Positions 24,901 to 36,978 are shown, counted from the first letter of the stretch. The stretch is DNA of 64,000 nucleotides from Paragonimus westermani (GCA_008508345.1 QNGE01000905.1:60927-124926), one strand, 5' to 3'. Program-made: numbers and translations. Notes: a model not told the origin generated them from the sequence alone.

Positions 24901-26885
24901 AGGCTTGTACTTTATGACTGAAGGGTACAGTTTCATGATGACTTTAAAGCCTTTCCGTTTCAGTAACACTATCCACCATTCTCAGTAGACGTGTGACAAA
25001 TGTGTACCGCTAGCTGTCAGAGTTTTATGGGTGGTTGTTCTACATCTGATAACTGCCTGTGGTTCCTTCGTTTTCTCTTTCCTAACAGAATTCCTCGTAA
25101 GTATAAGCCTCTGATAAACAGTTAGAAAGTCGTGGTCACAGTAAACTACTAACAAACTAAATAGGCATTTTGTCCACCCATTGAATTTTTGGCCATATGT
25201 TTGCTCAGTGCACATCTCCTGTTGTCTATAAATCAATTAGTTGATTCGACTTTACCTGGTGTGGCTTGAAGAAAACGTCCGACATAATTCCGTGTCACAA
25301 CAATTTGCAGTTAATGACTCAATTATGATTTTTTGACTTCCTAGTTATCAGAGGCAATATTGAAATCTACAGAATTTATTGTCTTGGCAATTTTACTCAA
25401 CCAGTCTGCCACTTAAATGAGTTTCGTAGCTACAGACTTGTAGTCAAACCATATCGCTGAACGTATGAGTAGTGAGTAGTCCCCAGTGATTCTTGTAGAA
25501 ATTTACCGTGAGTATGTTCGTGTATGAATTTTAAAAACGCTACTAAATTTATGTTTAGTTCGTTATGGAATTATTATGATGTTTATCAACTCACTGTTGA
25601 AAGTTGATATCAGAACGACATACTTTGGTATGTCAAACTGCATTTTTCCGTGATTCGAAACAGGCTAGACAGTCGGGGCAGCAGAAACCATGTTTTCAGT
25701 TTCAAAGACTCATCTTTGTAGTTCGCCATTGTACTGGGAGCGTTTATTACGTTAGCCTTAACTCTGTCCACTATCGCACCTATCTATCAAATGCAAACTT
25801 TGAATTTGTACCGTGCCTCACCATCATAACTGTGAAGTGGTTCCCCCGTCCAAATGCTCGTTATCTTAATCGGGTATTCTGAGATTTATGAATCCTCCTG
25901 TTTACGATAAAGCATGGATTTTGAATTTCTGGCACCTACCAGTCTTGTCTAAATAATTATTTTTATATCCTTCTCAAAATTAATAGAAAACAAATATTAG
26001 TACCACGGCTACCACATTCTGCAAACCTATGCCTTCTGGATAGTCAGCGCAAATGAGTTGTCTATGCGTGAACACAAAAGCTTGTTCGACTCGTGAAAAG
26101 TTCAGTTGTTAACTGAACACAGACTACGCAGTAACCTACAGCGGGTTGTTAGTAAGTTAGTTCAGCATGGATGTTCGAATTAATTGACATTTCCTTGGGG
26201 ATCATCTATGTATTTTATATGAATATATGTATTTTATATGCGAAGTCATGGCTATTGCAGGGAGATAAAATAGTCCATACTAACAGGTTTCAAGAATCCC
26301 AGTCAGTTCAGCTGAAACCTCTATTACGTTCAGCAAATTGTCTAGCTGTCAGAAGTTTCCAGTGGCAGATCCAGGAAGGATCATCCTAGAAGAGATCAGC
26401 TTGTCTTCAAACAAAATCTCGGTGAAAAAAACTGAGTACGTTACCGTGGATACTAACCCGATTCTTTGGAATGTTTCAACCAGGGAGTTTTCTTTTGGTT
26501 TTCAACCTGCTAACGCAATTGTCTGTTGTGCTGCCTATAAAGCAAACGAAGCTCCACTTAACTATATGCCTAGAAAATGTGCCTAATTGCATACTGATAT
26601 AGGCGGACTCTGCGAATCAAGTGTTGTGTGAACACTTATTACATAAAAGCTGTGTGAGTAACATCATTAAATTCCCACGAACTGTCCTACTGCTGAGTCG
26701 AAGGGGACTGTCACTGTTCTTACAATGTGAGATCAAGTTGTAGGCACCTCGATGTTGAATAGTTGAATACAGCCGTAGTTATTTTCAGTAGTTAGGTCCC
26801 TTCCCGTCCCCTTCTTTTTTCCTTCTCTTTCTTCCTATACCGGGTTTGCTCTTTCTTCATGGTTGTTTGGCAGTTAAGCATTAGT
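21995..26885. other. No gene seen
   Basis: About 4.9 kb of AT-rich sequence with scattered short open frames in both strands, none with a domain signature, splice support or a family match visible to me. Confidence 0.5.
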
Positions 26886-26889
26886 GTGA

Positions 26890-27130
26890 ACCACTGATGT
26901 ATTGCTGTATATGATAATGATGATGTAGTAGTCAATAGAGTTGCTTCATAAAAGTGTGTTCGGAATTCTATTCCTAGTTACGGCGAGAATATGCACTACT
27001 GATGAGCTCTAACAAGAGTGAAACTCCAACCTAGTGCTACTTTTCGGAAGAACCTGACTGGAAAGTCTGTGAGAATGTAACATCTGCGATCAATTTCAAG
27101 CCATCTCCATCTTACATAAAACTCTCCAGT
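26890..27130 (+). repeat. HHR-SINE copy with broken cleavage site
   Basis: A diverged tRNA-like head (GTTGCTTCATAAAAGTGTG, compare GTTGCCTCATGATTGGA) leads into a ribozyme at 26993-27037. Stem I (GCACTA with TAGTGC), CTGATGA, stem II (GCTCT with AGAGT) and GAAA are all intact. The cleavage triplet GTC has become ACC, which also removes the A15.1-U16.1 pair. Self-cleavage is therefore not expected although the fold survives. Confidence 0.75.
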
Positions 27131-27236
27131 AAAGTACAAGCCTTCGTCCCTGATGTGGGATAATCTTTGCAGGCCCAGTAAAAAAGACACGATTACAGTC
27201 TGATCCATGCAAAGTAATTTGGTTATATTAGCGTCC

Positions 27237-27240
<4 letters not shown>

Positions 27241-27272
<32 letters not shown>
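27241..27272. repeat. (TA)16 microsatellite
   Basis: Uninterrupted TA dinucleotides over 32 bases. Confidence 0.98.
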
Positions 27273-27273
<1 letters not shown>

Positions 27274-27274
27274 T

Positions 27275-30200
27275 ACAGTGTACACAGCCCACTACTTTCT
27301 TTGGTTCCTACAAAATTCTCTCGGTAAGCCTTGTATAAATACACGTATTCTGATGCTCTCTAATGTTTTTCACGATTCAGTTCAATTTTAGTCAAATTAT
27401 TCCAGGAAATCATCAGTCAAAGTTTAGGCGAAAGACTGCAATACTGCCGTTAGACAATGACGGACTATGAAGGAACAGATGACGACCATAAACCGGAAGG
27501 AAACGGAATCGGACGAGTAGTAAATGGGTGAAAATGGTGCTCTGTGTATTCGTTTTGAAAATGACGATAGTGGTGTGAAGAAAGTTATCGGCATTTACAG
27601 GGAATACGACACGGAGGTTAATATTTCTGGGACAAACTGAAACTGTCTCATATGCGGTGGATGGGACGATTTCGCAGGACGGAATAAAATTATCTAAGCT
27701 ATTAGGAGTCAATGAACGGACATATAATTACACCAGAACAGCTCATCTGCTTGAGTTGAAATGTTGATGAAAAAACCCAGATCCTGACTTAATGATACAA
27801 TTGTGCGAACCGTAATGAAAAACAGTCCTCAGGTTCTTCGATTCAGGCAACTACAACAATGGGTACACATCCGTTCCTACAGACGGTGATAGAAATAGAC
27901 GGTAGTAGAACAACGAGGAAATGGTGTTAAATCTGAATGTTGTCTGTGGATAGCTGAACGAGTATTTATCATGTTAACTGTACCAATTCTGTACACACCA
28001 AACCCGTCATACACAGATATTAGAAAAGCTCTCACTTTCTGAATACTGTTAATGCATTTGAATTAAACGGCAAACACTGATAGCATTCTAATTCGGTACA
28101 TCTACAAAGCAATTTCCGCTTCATTCTTATGATATTTTTTAGAAATTCCACTAATCCAGCAGTTCACAACCAAAGATAAAACGAGCCCTTATGGTACTAG
28201 TTACGGTTTTAGTTGATTCCATATTCCGTGTGCTGTTGGCTGGTCCGAGACGAGATTAGTATGATCAACTGAATGTTACATCAACCAATACATCCACAAA
28301 GGCGTATATTGACACCTAGTTTGGATAAATAACCCGTAGGTGATCGATGAAACTACAAAACCAGATAGGTTTTTCGAAATTTTAACACTATTCTTCCAAT
28401 GTACAGCTAGTTTTAACTTGGAACACTTAACCTATATCTATCAACAAAACAAACATCAATAAATTACCATGAATGAGAAAATTGTGTATCTGTTCAAGAA
28501 ACCACTCACATTCGTCAAGCAACGTAACTACTCTGGCAGGTTTGAAGTGATATAGGTTTTATAGTGTTGGTGGTAACCAGTCAAAGTTACTTAATTTGTG
28601 CTTATTTCATACCTGAAAACCTACGTTTCAAGCAAACTTCTATTTCTCCACGCTAATTCTACTTCTGTTCATTTTTCTTCCAGTTCTATATTCTTTCGTG
28701 TTCTTGAAAATTTGTCAGATACAAACCTTGGACCTTCATATAACATGTATCGAGTAGTTTCGGTGATGAACGTAAACGTAATAAGCTTATTATAACCCCC
28801 AGAGTTCCATTGATGCTGTAGGTTTCTCAGGTTCTCACAAGTAAGATCATTGTTATGGGCCGCCCGAACTTTTTGAATGGAAATATTACTTTTTCCACGG
28901 TGACAAAAAGAATGTTTGCAATGTCTGCATGACAGTAAGTCGTTGTTCCGACCGATATGTTGTTCATTTTCTTCTCGAGGAACCACTTCAGCGCCAGAGG
29001 TTAGAAGTAGATTGTGGTGACCACGGTCCAGAATTGTTTTCAGTTTCATAAATCACGTGCATACAGCTTGAAACAACATGGAATTTCCTGTCGGTTTTGT
29101 TGTACAATCAACAGTTCCAGCTGGACTTACACGGTGAACAGTCTATCAGATAACAGACATGTATATCAAGGGTTTTGTGCCATCTCCTTTGACAGTCACC
29201 ACAGTAAGGAAATTATAACTTATTCAAACAATCGCTACCTGATAAACTCATGCATGAAGACGATCGACAACAAAATATCAGTTTGAGTTTAACGATACGA
29301 GTTTGAGTCCTTATGGTTGTAGCCACAGTGAGTTAGTGGTCCGCTTCAATGCAATCCGCACAGTTAAAAGGTTTATCAAGCAAATTCCGCGTTACATGCA
29401 ATACTCATAGGGGTGAAGGTCTGGAGGATGAAAGTTTCCCTTCAGAACGTAAAAGTCACGGCTTGATCCCAATTCAGATCATCTTTATCTGAACAGTGCG
29501 AATTAGAACAGGGCCGTTCCTTGAATATCGATTTGAAGGTGAACATCGTGAAGTATTATAAAGTTGTAGTATAATTAATTAATTAAAACAATAAGGTTGT
29601 CATGTGTATTCGTTGCTTCCATAAGTGTATTGTGTAGAGAGACAATGGTTCGTCTATACACTACAGCTCAAAGTCGTCAGTTACCACGGTAAGTATGAAT
29701 ATGATTCAATGAATAGTGTTAATCAATATCACGTCAAAAATTGCTGCAAAACACTCATTCCAATGTTTTGACGGTCAATATTCTACAGAGTCAATATTAT
29801 ATAATCAGTTAGTTGACGTCGCATCCGTGCTTGTTGTTGACTGCTGATTTACAGGTAGCTATGGTTACCTTATTTTGATATTAATACAGGGTGTTCCTTT
29901 CTTAAACTGCTAAGCTGCTGTCACCGGCATCTCTTTGTACTTCTGGTGTTAGTATTCTCCATAAATGTCCAAGTATAATTGGAATCCGAACTAGACACAG
30001 ACCATTCCATAGCTTACGAAACGGTGAGTGACTCATGTCGCTTAGATTAAGTGGAGTATCGTTACACCGTTTTACTGAAATATAGTTTTGTGTGCTAACA
30101 ACGAAGTGATTAACACTGTGTTGTTACAGGTCACTAGATTAACCCACTGACTCAAACCTGTTACTGATAATGCACCACTAACCAAAAGTGTGTTTTCAAA

Positions 30201-30925
30201 CCCTGTCCGTTGCTACTACCTGATTCGACAGTTCACAGTTCGTGACATCAATGTGGCCATGCACTTGTTTCATTTCGATTACTTTCTCATTTACACAACT
30301 AAACAATCCACAGAGTAGCCAAAGAAACGTAAGGTCCAGCTTAATATGAAAGGTCGAATTTGATTTAGATTGGATAGGAGAACATCCACCCTATTTTCTG
30401 GTAAGTGAGTGTATATTTCTGATATACATCTTATTCTGGTTGATACCTGCCACCAGGGTGCCGTCTGTTAATAAATTTCATTTGAGGTGACGTTCACTGA
30501 ACAGGAATGAACGGCCATCTTCATTTTTGCTGCCTCATGTCGTCTTTATGTAAACCCAGTCATATTTGTCTAAATTTCGAAATTACGCTTCCTCCAACTG
30601 TGACAATGTACCCGCTGTTAGTAAGATAACATGTGCGAAAACACTCATGTCGTTGTTGCTGTACAGCACTATTCCTCAGGTAGTAACTGCTTAGTGCTTG
30701 TTACATTCATGATTATTGATACCAGTAGAAGTAACTAATTGAAATGTCGATGGACGAGAACTAAACTTCCAGAATTTTCTGCCAATGTATAAACAATAAG
30801 ACACTTCACATTTGAGTCTTTCCCACCCCGAAGGTATAACTCTTTAAAGCAACAACAACTTTACGCTACTTCATCTCTACATTCATAATCATCTGCTTCC
30901 GACATTGATGAACTTTTCTATGGTT
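27275..30925. other. No gene seen
   Basis: AT-rich sequence without recognisable coding, RNA or repeat features. Open frames are at most 126 codons and overlap each other on opposite strands, as expected by chance. Confidence 0.5.
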
Positions 30926-30929
30926 TCTT

Positions 30930-31330
30930 TTGTTGCGGAGGTCAACCGAGGAAAAACCCAGACGCTTCCAACTTGGTTTGGGATTAACCTTGTCTGGAAG
31001 ACACGGGATGTCTTAGTAGTGGTAGCGATGTCGGCATAGGCGACACCAACAGTTTGTGTGCATATGACGATGATCTATGGACAACATGTGCTGTCTCGTT
31101 AGTCTCTATCGGTCAGGGAGACCACCTGTATGAAAACCGCAGGAATAACCGGATGCCAGTTGTTCTCAGTTCGGTCAGCTATTCCACCGCGGAGGACTAA
31201 GACACACACCTAAGCGCGCGCGCACACACACACGATTCGTGCCCTTAATACATAGGGCCGGTTGTTGGCCCCTTGTTCCCGAGGTACTAGTCAGCGAAAT
31301 GGCGACAACGCAAAACGAGGTACAGTTTTT
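30930..31330. other. GC-richer block, possible dispersed repeat or upstream region of the next gene
   Basis: This block is GC- and CpG-richer than its surroundings. It includes TCAACCGAGGAAAAACCCAG, a GCGCGCGCGC run and a short (CA)n at about 31213-31233. One forward frame reads NRGKTQTLPTWFGINLVWKT before a stop. It could be the 3' end of an old retroelement or a promoter-proximal region of the gene downstream. I cannot decide between these from sequence alone. Confidence 0.25.
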
Positions 31331-32036
31331 GTTCTTGTCAAAATAAGGCAACTGATTATCCGCTACACATGCGCCAACTTGTTTGTTTGTTCACAGTTGG
31401 CAAGGTGACAAGTTTGGCGTAGTCTGCTTACAGGCGGCACTCTTCACTGCATAAAAACGCCGTACTTTTGAAAGACAAGCAAACCTCTCCAAACGGATGT
31501 GTCTATGTGCGTGTCTTATGGTAACCAAGAAGAATGGAACACATCCCTTCTCTTGACACAGACTCTACCTCATGTAACGCCCCAAAAACTCACACCTGTG
31601 AACGGTACGGTTCATTTGGCGATTGCTTGTGCATCGGTACGACAACCGATTTTGCGTCTGCAAAACATTCGTGGCTGTTTGTACCGTTTGCGCATATGGA
31701 TAGATTGACGAACAGAAATGGTGCGACGCATGCTTTAAGATGAACAGTTGGTTGGTTAGTTAGCTGCTTCGTTGGTCGGTTTGTTTGTGTGATACTTCGG
31801 TCAGCGAGTTGGTCCAATCAACATTCGCTGATGGACGAAGCGTTCCAGCTAGGATAAGCTAGGGGGATAGTCTGAGGGTGGGCTGGCCTTATTGGCTCGA
31901 TTATCCAGAGAATGTTGTGTTTGCTGTTGCCATCTCCACTGGGAGGGGTCGACAACGAACAGGTTCAACTGAAACTGTGACATACAATCGAACCTCACCA
32001 ACCCCCTTTCATCAGTTTGCTCGTTTTGGACACTAG

Positions 32037-34079
32037 GGTCAATCGGCGCCAAGCTTAGTAAATTTGGCGACATTCGGCCGGCGCCACCACTCAACAAACA
32101 GGTTAGACGCCTGGCGTCCTCTCAAAATGTACATTCTTGGGTGCGCCATGGAAAGTTTGGAAACGTTCAAATTGAGTTTGACGCCGTCACTGGTGACCTT
32201 CTCTATTCATACCGTGAACTACAACCTGCCACAACTGGCCACAGCAGTAGAGTCTGAGAGTGAGACAAACCGTGTTTGGACTGCCGACTTGTGGCGCCTA
32301 GTTTGGCGGTTTTGTGCCGTAGTCAACCCAACGGCGACACAGTCTGTTCAAAAGTCATTTTGGAATGTGCCGGAATGCTCGTCGTCGTCGCACTGGGTTG
32401 TCCAGTCCTCACAAGTCGTTGTTACCAAACTCTTATCAGGCTGGTTGTCTGATAGACAACACGATGGTATACTACAACCCACCCAATCGAACAACCGTGT
32501 ACCATGGTTGAGAGTTACGTACCGCCTAAGAAAAATATGCGTTGATACTCTTCCTGTTGGTGACAAAGAGTTTTCATTCAATTGCACAAGGGACACTAAT
32601 CAGATTTGTTCCACTCAAATCCCATCAAGACAGAACTTTGTGACTGTTATAAAATCGACTGTTACTACAAAACGCATCAGTTCTCCGGATCCGATTTCAC
32701 AAGTTTTAGCAGGAAAAAATGAAACCACCAGCTGCACACCATTCAAGTTTTCAACAAAAACAATTCAAAAGATATCATTGTCAGTTCCTCGGCCCCAGAG
32801 AACATGTAAGACATTGTGTTTGTTGCTGTTTCACTGGTCTTTGCTATTCTGGTGTATTGGAGCGTATCATGTGGATAATACTAACCAGTCCAGCAAAGAA
32901 ACTAATCACACATTCTCTACTTCAACATCCTTCTCCACATCATCAGTATTGCACTCAGATTTGGTGATTCCTTTGTGGAATCGTATGGAACAAGCAGATC
33001 TGGTCAAAAGAGATGGNGATTCCTTTGTGGAATCGTATGGAACAAGCAGATCTGGTCAAAAGAGATGGTCTTCCGTCTAGCACATCCGCAACTCAGTCAA
33101 AAACCGAGTTCAGGCACCACACTCCAAATTACATGTATCGGTTACACGCACGACATATGCGCGATTGGCAAGATTTTAGCCAATATGAGGAAAGCCGTAT
33201 GAAACATCCGTTGTACAGTAGTGGCCAATCTGACCCACTTACTACATTCTCCTCTGCCAGTGGAGATCGACTTGGTACCGTGACAGCCATTCGACATCAT
33301 AAGCATACTGGTAAGTTAATCCACTGTAGATACTGAGGTCTATAGAGATCGGCCATCCATAAACCGAACATGTACATATATGAACGGCTACCTGTTCCCC
33401 TTCAGGATGAAGCGGATAGCTTCTGTGAAAACTGTACAGTACGGTTGTGACTACGGATTCAAACATTTCATAGACAAAAATGTATTGTTAGAATGATACA
33501 AGCATAAATGATTACACAACTACGGTGAAACCTATTCTGTCTGTCTGCTAATTTCGTGAGTTCACCAGTGATGGATCTAGTGTACTGTAACTAAATTTAC
33601 TAGTAAGTGCCGGTGGATAAATTCCGCTTAAGTTAGCTGTACCTCTATGAACACGTTGGTTATATCAGCGCAGCGCACATCAGTAAAGTCATTTTGCTGA
33701 CAACTTTATGATTTAGTCGCCTTCGTAAATCACAGAATTACTAATTATTAATCGGACTTTGCGGACCGGATGAAAAAACGACCGTGATGAACTTGGGTTC
33801 GCATATTTTCTTGAAGTCATGCAATGCTTCAGGGCAGCTTTATGCATAATATTTGTTATCTGTTTTTTTTAAAGTTCTGATGTGGATTCAGTGCAGCACA
33901 CAAACCCTCCGTTAATCGTTGTCAGTTCTGTGCGAAATAGTCTCCAGACAGAAACTTCTTACCACACTCATGTCATTGTTGGTGACCTCTTGTGGACACA
34001 CGTTCGCGATTCAAAAACACCCGTCGTGCACAATCTGACAGGCTTTCAAGAGCATTCGTTGGAGATTGTTGGTTTTTAA
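32037..34079 (+). CDS. Two-exon (or 3' part of a longer) gene for an unrecognised single-pass membrane protein, frame broken by an assembly scar
   Basis: Exon 1 opens just after an AG at 32035-32036 that follows a pyrimidine-rich tract, so it may be internal. Alternatively translation may start at the ATG at 32148, whose context GCGCCATGG is strong. It ends at 33310 before a consensus donor, G|GTAAGT. The last exon fits at 33892-34079: acceptor GATTCAG, phase 1 matching, stop TAA. Excluding one copy of the artefactual duplication at 32966-33068, the protein from 32148 would be about 432 residues. It has one clear hydrophobic segment at about residues 221-242 (bases 32808-32873), N-glycosylation motifs NCT and NET before it and NQS and NHT after it, then a Ser/Thr-rich stretch and a polar tail with YMYRLHARHMRDW. 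No signal peptide or known domain is visible. An open frame of this length is far beyond chance at this composition. Function unknown. Confidence 0.6.
32966..33068. other. Assembly scar: single N between two identical 51-base copies
   Basis: Bases 32966-33016 and 33018-33068 are identical and separated by one N at 33017. This is the signature of two contig ends that overlap but were joined with a placeholder base instead of being merged. The extra 52 bases shift the reading frame of the surrounding gene; taking out one copy and the N restores a continuous frame up to the donor at 33311. Confidence 0.9.
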
Positions 34080-34285
34080 TAGAGGCTTAAATTTGTTTAA
34101 CGAGTTAACTCGATGATAAGTTGCAAAAGTACAGAACCACTATTTGATGTTTCAATCTTCTAGTTTCGTCATTCCGCATCTCAAGACAAGAAAAAGACAT
34201 TACAGGCTATGGTCATCTCATCTGTCCTCAACAATACGCCACATAAAATATTTCACACATCGATTAGTGTAGTGTAGACACATGG

Positions 34286-34378
34286 TAAAATTTTCAATTT
34301 GACCATCACTCACATTTGATCGCAGCCTTCGCATTTAGAGAGACCGTCCAGCCAGCCTCTTTTGAAAAGAAGCACTAG
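34286..34378 (-). repeat. Inverted 3' half of an HHR-SINE, beginning at the ribozyme cleavage site
   Basis: Its reverse complement begins TAGTGCTTCTTTTC and runs to the tail. It is nearly identical, with two mismatches in about 77 bases, to 34507-34583 of the adjacent forward copy. The homology starts at TAGTGC, the first bases 3' of the predicted hammerhead cut, plus one matching C. Together with the forward copy it makes a large hairpin. Confidence 0.85.
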
Positions 34379-34381
34379 CCT

Positions 34382-34622
34382 AATGTGAGGTCAATGGCGC
34401 AGTGGTTAACACGGTTGCCTCATGATTGGAATGTCCGGAGTTCAAATCGCGGCCGTGGCAACGATATGCACTACTGACGAGCTCCAATGAGAGTGAAACT
34501 CAAGTCTAGTGCTTCTTTTCGAAAGAGGCTGGCTGGACGGTCTCTCTGAATGCGAAGGCTGCGATCAAATGTGAGTGATGGTCTAAATGAAAATAAACCA
34601 AATCCCCGACTACTCATCAGTA
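34382..34622 (+). repeat. Best-preserved HHR-SINE copy
   Basis: The order is: AATGTGAGGTCAATGG; a tRNA-like head with A-box-like TGGCGCAGTGGTTAACACGG and B-box-like GGAGTTCAAATC (34437-34448); a linker GCGGCCGTGGCAACGATAT; the hammerhead at 34468-34512; GAAAGAGGCTGGCTGG; GCGATCAAATGTGAGTGATG; and the tail AAATCCCCGACTACTCATCA. The head is a plausible internal Pol III promoter. The layout matches schistosome Sm-alpha elements in kind, a Pol III head followed by a hammerhead. Whether it is the same family needs a database comparison. Confidence 0.9.
34468..34512 (+). ncRNA. Hammerhead ribozyme with intact core (SINE-borne)
   Basis: Stem I is GCACTA (34468-34473) with TAGTGC (34507-34512), a perfect 6 bp. 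CTGACGA is at 34474-34480, and stem II is GCTCC with GAGT (4 bp with a G-U pair, then a C-A mismatch). GAAA is at 34495-34498. Stem III is A-U and C-G closed by TCAA. The GTC cleavage triplet is at 34504-34506, so the cut would fall after 34506. All conserved catalytic positions are present. Confidence 0.82.
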
Positions 34623-34624
34623 AC

Positions 34625-36975
34625 ATGGCAAGATGACGTGAACATCTGTACTGCTCTGGGAACGAGGGTGATTACGTCCGCACCTCCCGTCAACAATCAC
34701 GTTAGTTAACACCTCCGGGTCACGGTTGCGCAGTGAAGGGACAGAGGTTTGTTACCATAATCTACTTTACGAAAGCCTTCTGATCGAAAGACAACATTCC
34801 GGCTTGCGCTACGTCATCGCGTGCACCGGCCAACCATGGAAATGCGTCATCTTTCTCTGTTCAAGGTTTTAGTTTGTTGTGCCAATACATAATTTACCAC
34901 AAATGCGAGTGAATTACTAGATAACACGAGAGGCGGAGTCTTCCAGGGGAAAATGATGAGGACAGAGAAACATGATGATAATAAAACACGTTACTAAAAC
35001 CAAGTTCCGTGGCAAGAACGTTGCGAATAAAATCTGAGTTCAATTTTTCACTTACATCGTTAGTGTGTTGATGTTCTCTATGAAAGGAGTTGGCGGGGAC
35101 TTGTTGTTTTGTCTGGGTTTTAGCCAATTGTTGACAGCAATAAATTTCAGTAATATTTGACCGGACGTTCACTTGAAATTAGCACGTTCTTTGGGATAGC
35201 CAAATTTTACATCGCCGAATGACACTTGTTTAAAACAATGGATTCTCAAGAACGGGAACTGTAGTGGCCATAGCAAAACAGTAGTTTTATAGAGGCTCGA
35301 AAGACAGCCCTGAATTAAATGGTCAATACATTCTCGGAAATAGACACGGTAATGACTGTATGGACTACACAAGTTAGGTGCATCGAGCTCTCTTACCATG
35401 AAATTCGTTTCCGCTATTAAAGAGTTCAGCTGTTGTTGCAAAATGGCGGTGAGTAATTACTTGTCGTTTTCCTCTGACAAGCTAACTTCTTTCACGCGGA
35501 ACTCATTCTCCTAAAGGTTAAGAAAGGAAACGGATCTGACGGTGCATTATCAATTGTCTTTGAAGAACCTTTGAACATTGACGTCAACCAACAATAGATC
35601 TGTCCAGTGTTCCACTTAATTCATAGTTGTTGAAAGACAGGTGGCATCATCATCATAAACAGTGAAATATCAGTGTTCCTCACTCTAAATATCATATCAG
35701 TCCTTGACAATTCACCGATCTAGTTTCATAAAATTTCATGCGAATCCATAGCACAAAGGGTTTTAAAAGTTCACCTCACGCTTCACTGAAGGCTCAAGCA
35801 AAGTGTACGAGCTCTAATCAATTTGTTCATTGCTTGTCATGCTCTATCCTCGGTGTAATATCTTGCCTCGTTCAGTCCATTCTGTCGCGACCTACCAGCA
35901 AGTCCAAAACTGTTTGCTTGTGTTTCTTGGGATACAAAGACACACTTGGGTGTAATAAGAAAGAAATTCAACTTTAGCATAGTTGTAGACCAAGTATCCA
36001 GTCCTGATTCATCGATCTTTAACAGAACTATTTTACCAAATTTTGTTGTCTTAACCCCATATAGCCTCTGCGCCAATGCATGGTTTTTACCCAAGCATAC
36101 AGACATCAAGGCTTTCGTCATAAGTTACCCTTCTCTATTTTATTCCGCTCCACTGAACAGTATGTGTGAAGTTAACGCTGATCACAATCCTGCAGTAGGC
36201 CTACGAACACGCGTAAAGGTTTCGATGTACCACATCCGCAACACTATGATCACCGTGATGAACTATTTATTGATTGTCCATTCCCTTCCTAAAATAAAAA
36301 ATCCACCTCAGTATCTCTCTGCTAAGTTGGTTGGAGTTGACATAATCTCTTCACCAAGGTCAGAGAACTGTCATTTTATGTGCAGAGTAAAAAGTATCTT
36401 ACCAACCTGTACAATTTAACTGACCGACTTACCACTTTGTGTACGCTGATCCAACACGGACTGCACACCGGATTCGTTTCGGGGATTGCTAATGTGGGTT
36501 GCTTAGTTCGCCACATTCCTGAAGCTATTATCACGCTGCCGTAGAATTCCTCGCCGACAGACTGCTCGTTTTTATTGTTTCTCACCATATAACGAGGAAC
36601 GGAAATTGTTCTAGTAAATTCTTTTCACCAAGACTGACCCTATTTATTCGGATCTCTTTCTAGTTGAATCTGTGACTCTTGAAATAGATCGACGGATGAA
36701 CAATCATTCACACGCAATTTCCACCATGTCAACGTGGCTATTGGGCTCCCTCATTATCTGTACTTTAAATCGTATGAGTCAAGTGGTCTGATATGCTCAT
36801 CAGCTCCAGTGTCTCACTGGTAGACGCCATGAATGCCGTGATATATGAGAGCGGGGTAAGAAATTCTTGCATACTATCAGATCAGACAGCGTTTGCTCTG
36901 GAGTTTTTGAGCTCTGTCTGAGAAAGCCACTCTCCTAACCAATAATCTATTAAATAACCGGAAGTACAAGATCTT
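34625..36975. other. No supported gene; one weak small-exon candidate
   Basis: Mostly featureless. At 35443-35448 ATGGCG is followed by the donor-like GTGAGT, and an acceptor-like CTCCTAAAG ends at 35516, after which 26 codons run to TAG at 35595-35597. The two parts would encode a 28-residue acidic peptide. An open frame at 35946-36419 (+, 157 codons) has no recognisable motif. Both may be chance. Confidence 0.3.
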
Positions 36976-36978
36976 ATC

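Noticed and set aside
31534..31743. 70-codon frame with several Cys residues and a fair initiation context
   Set aside because: Cys spacing fits no known module, and frames on both strands overlap here.
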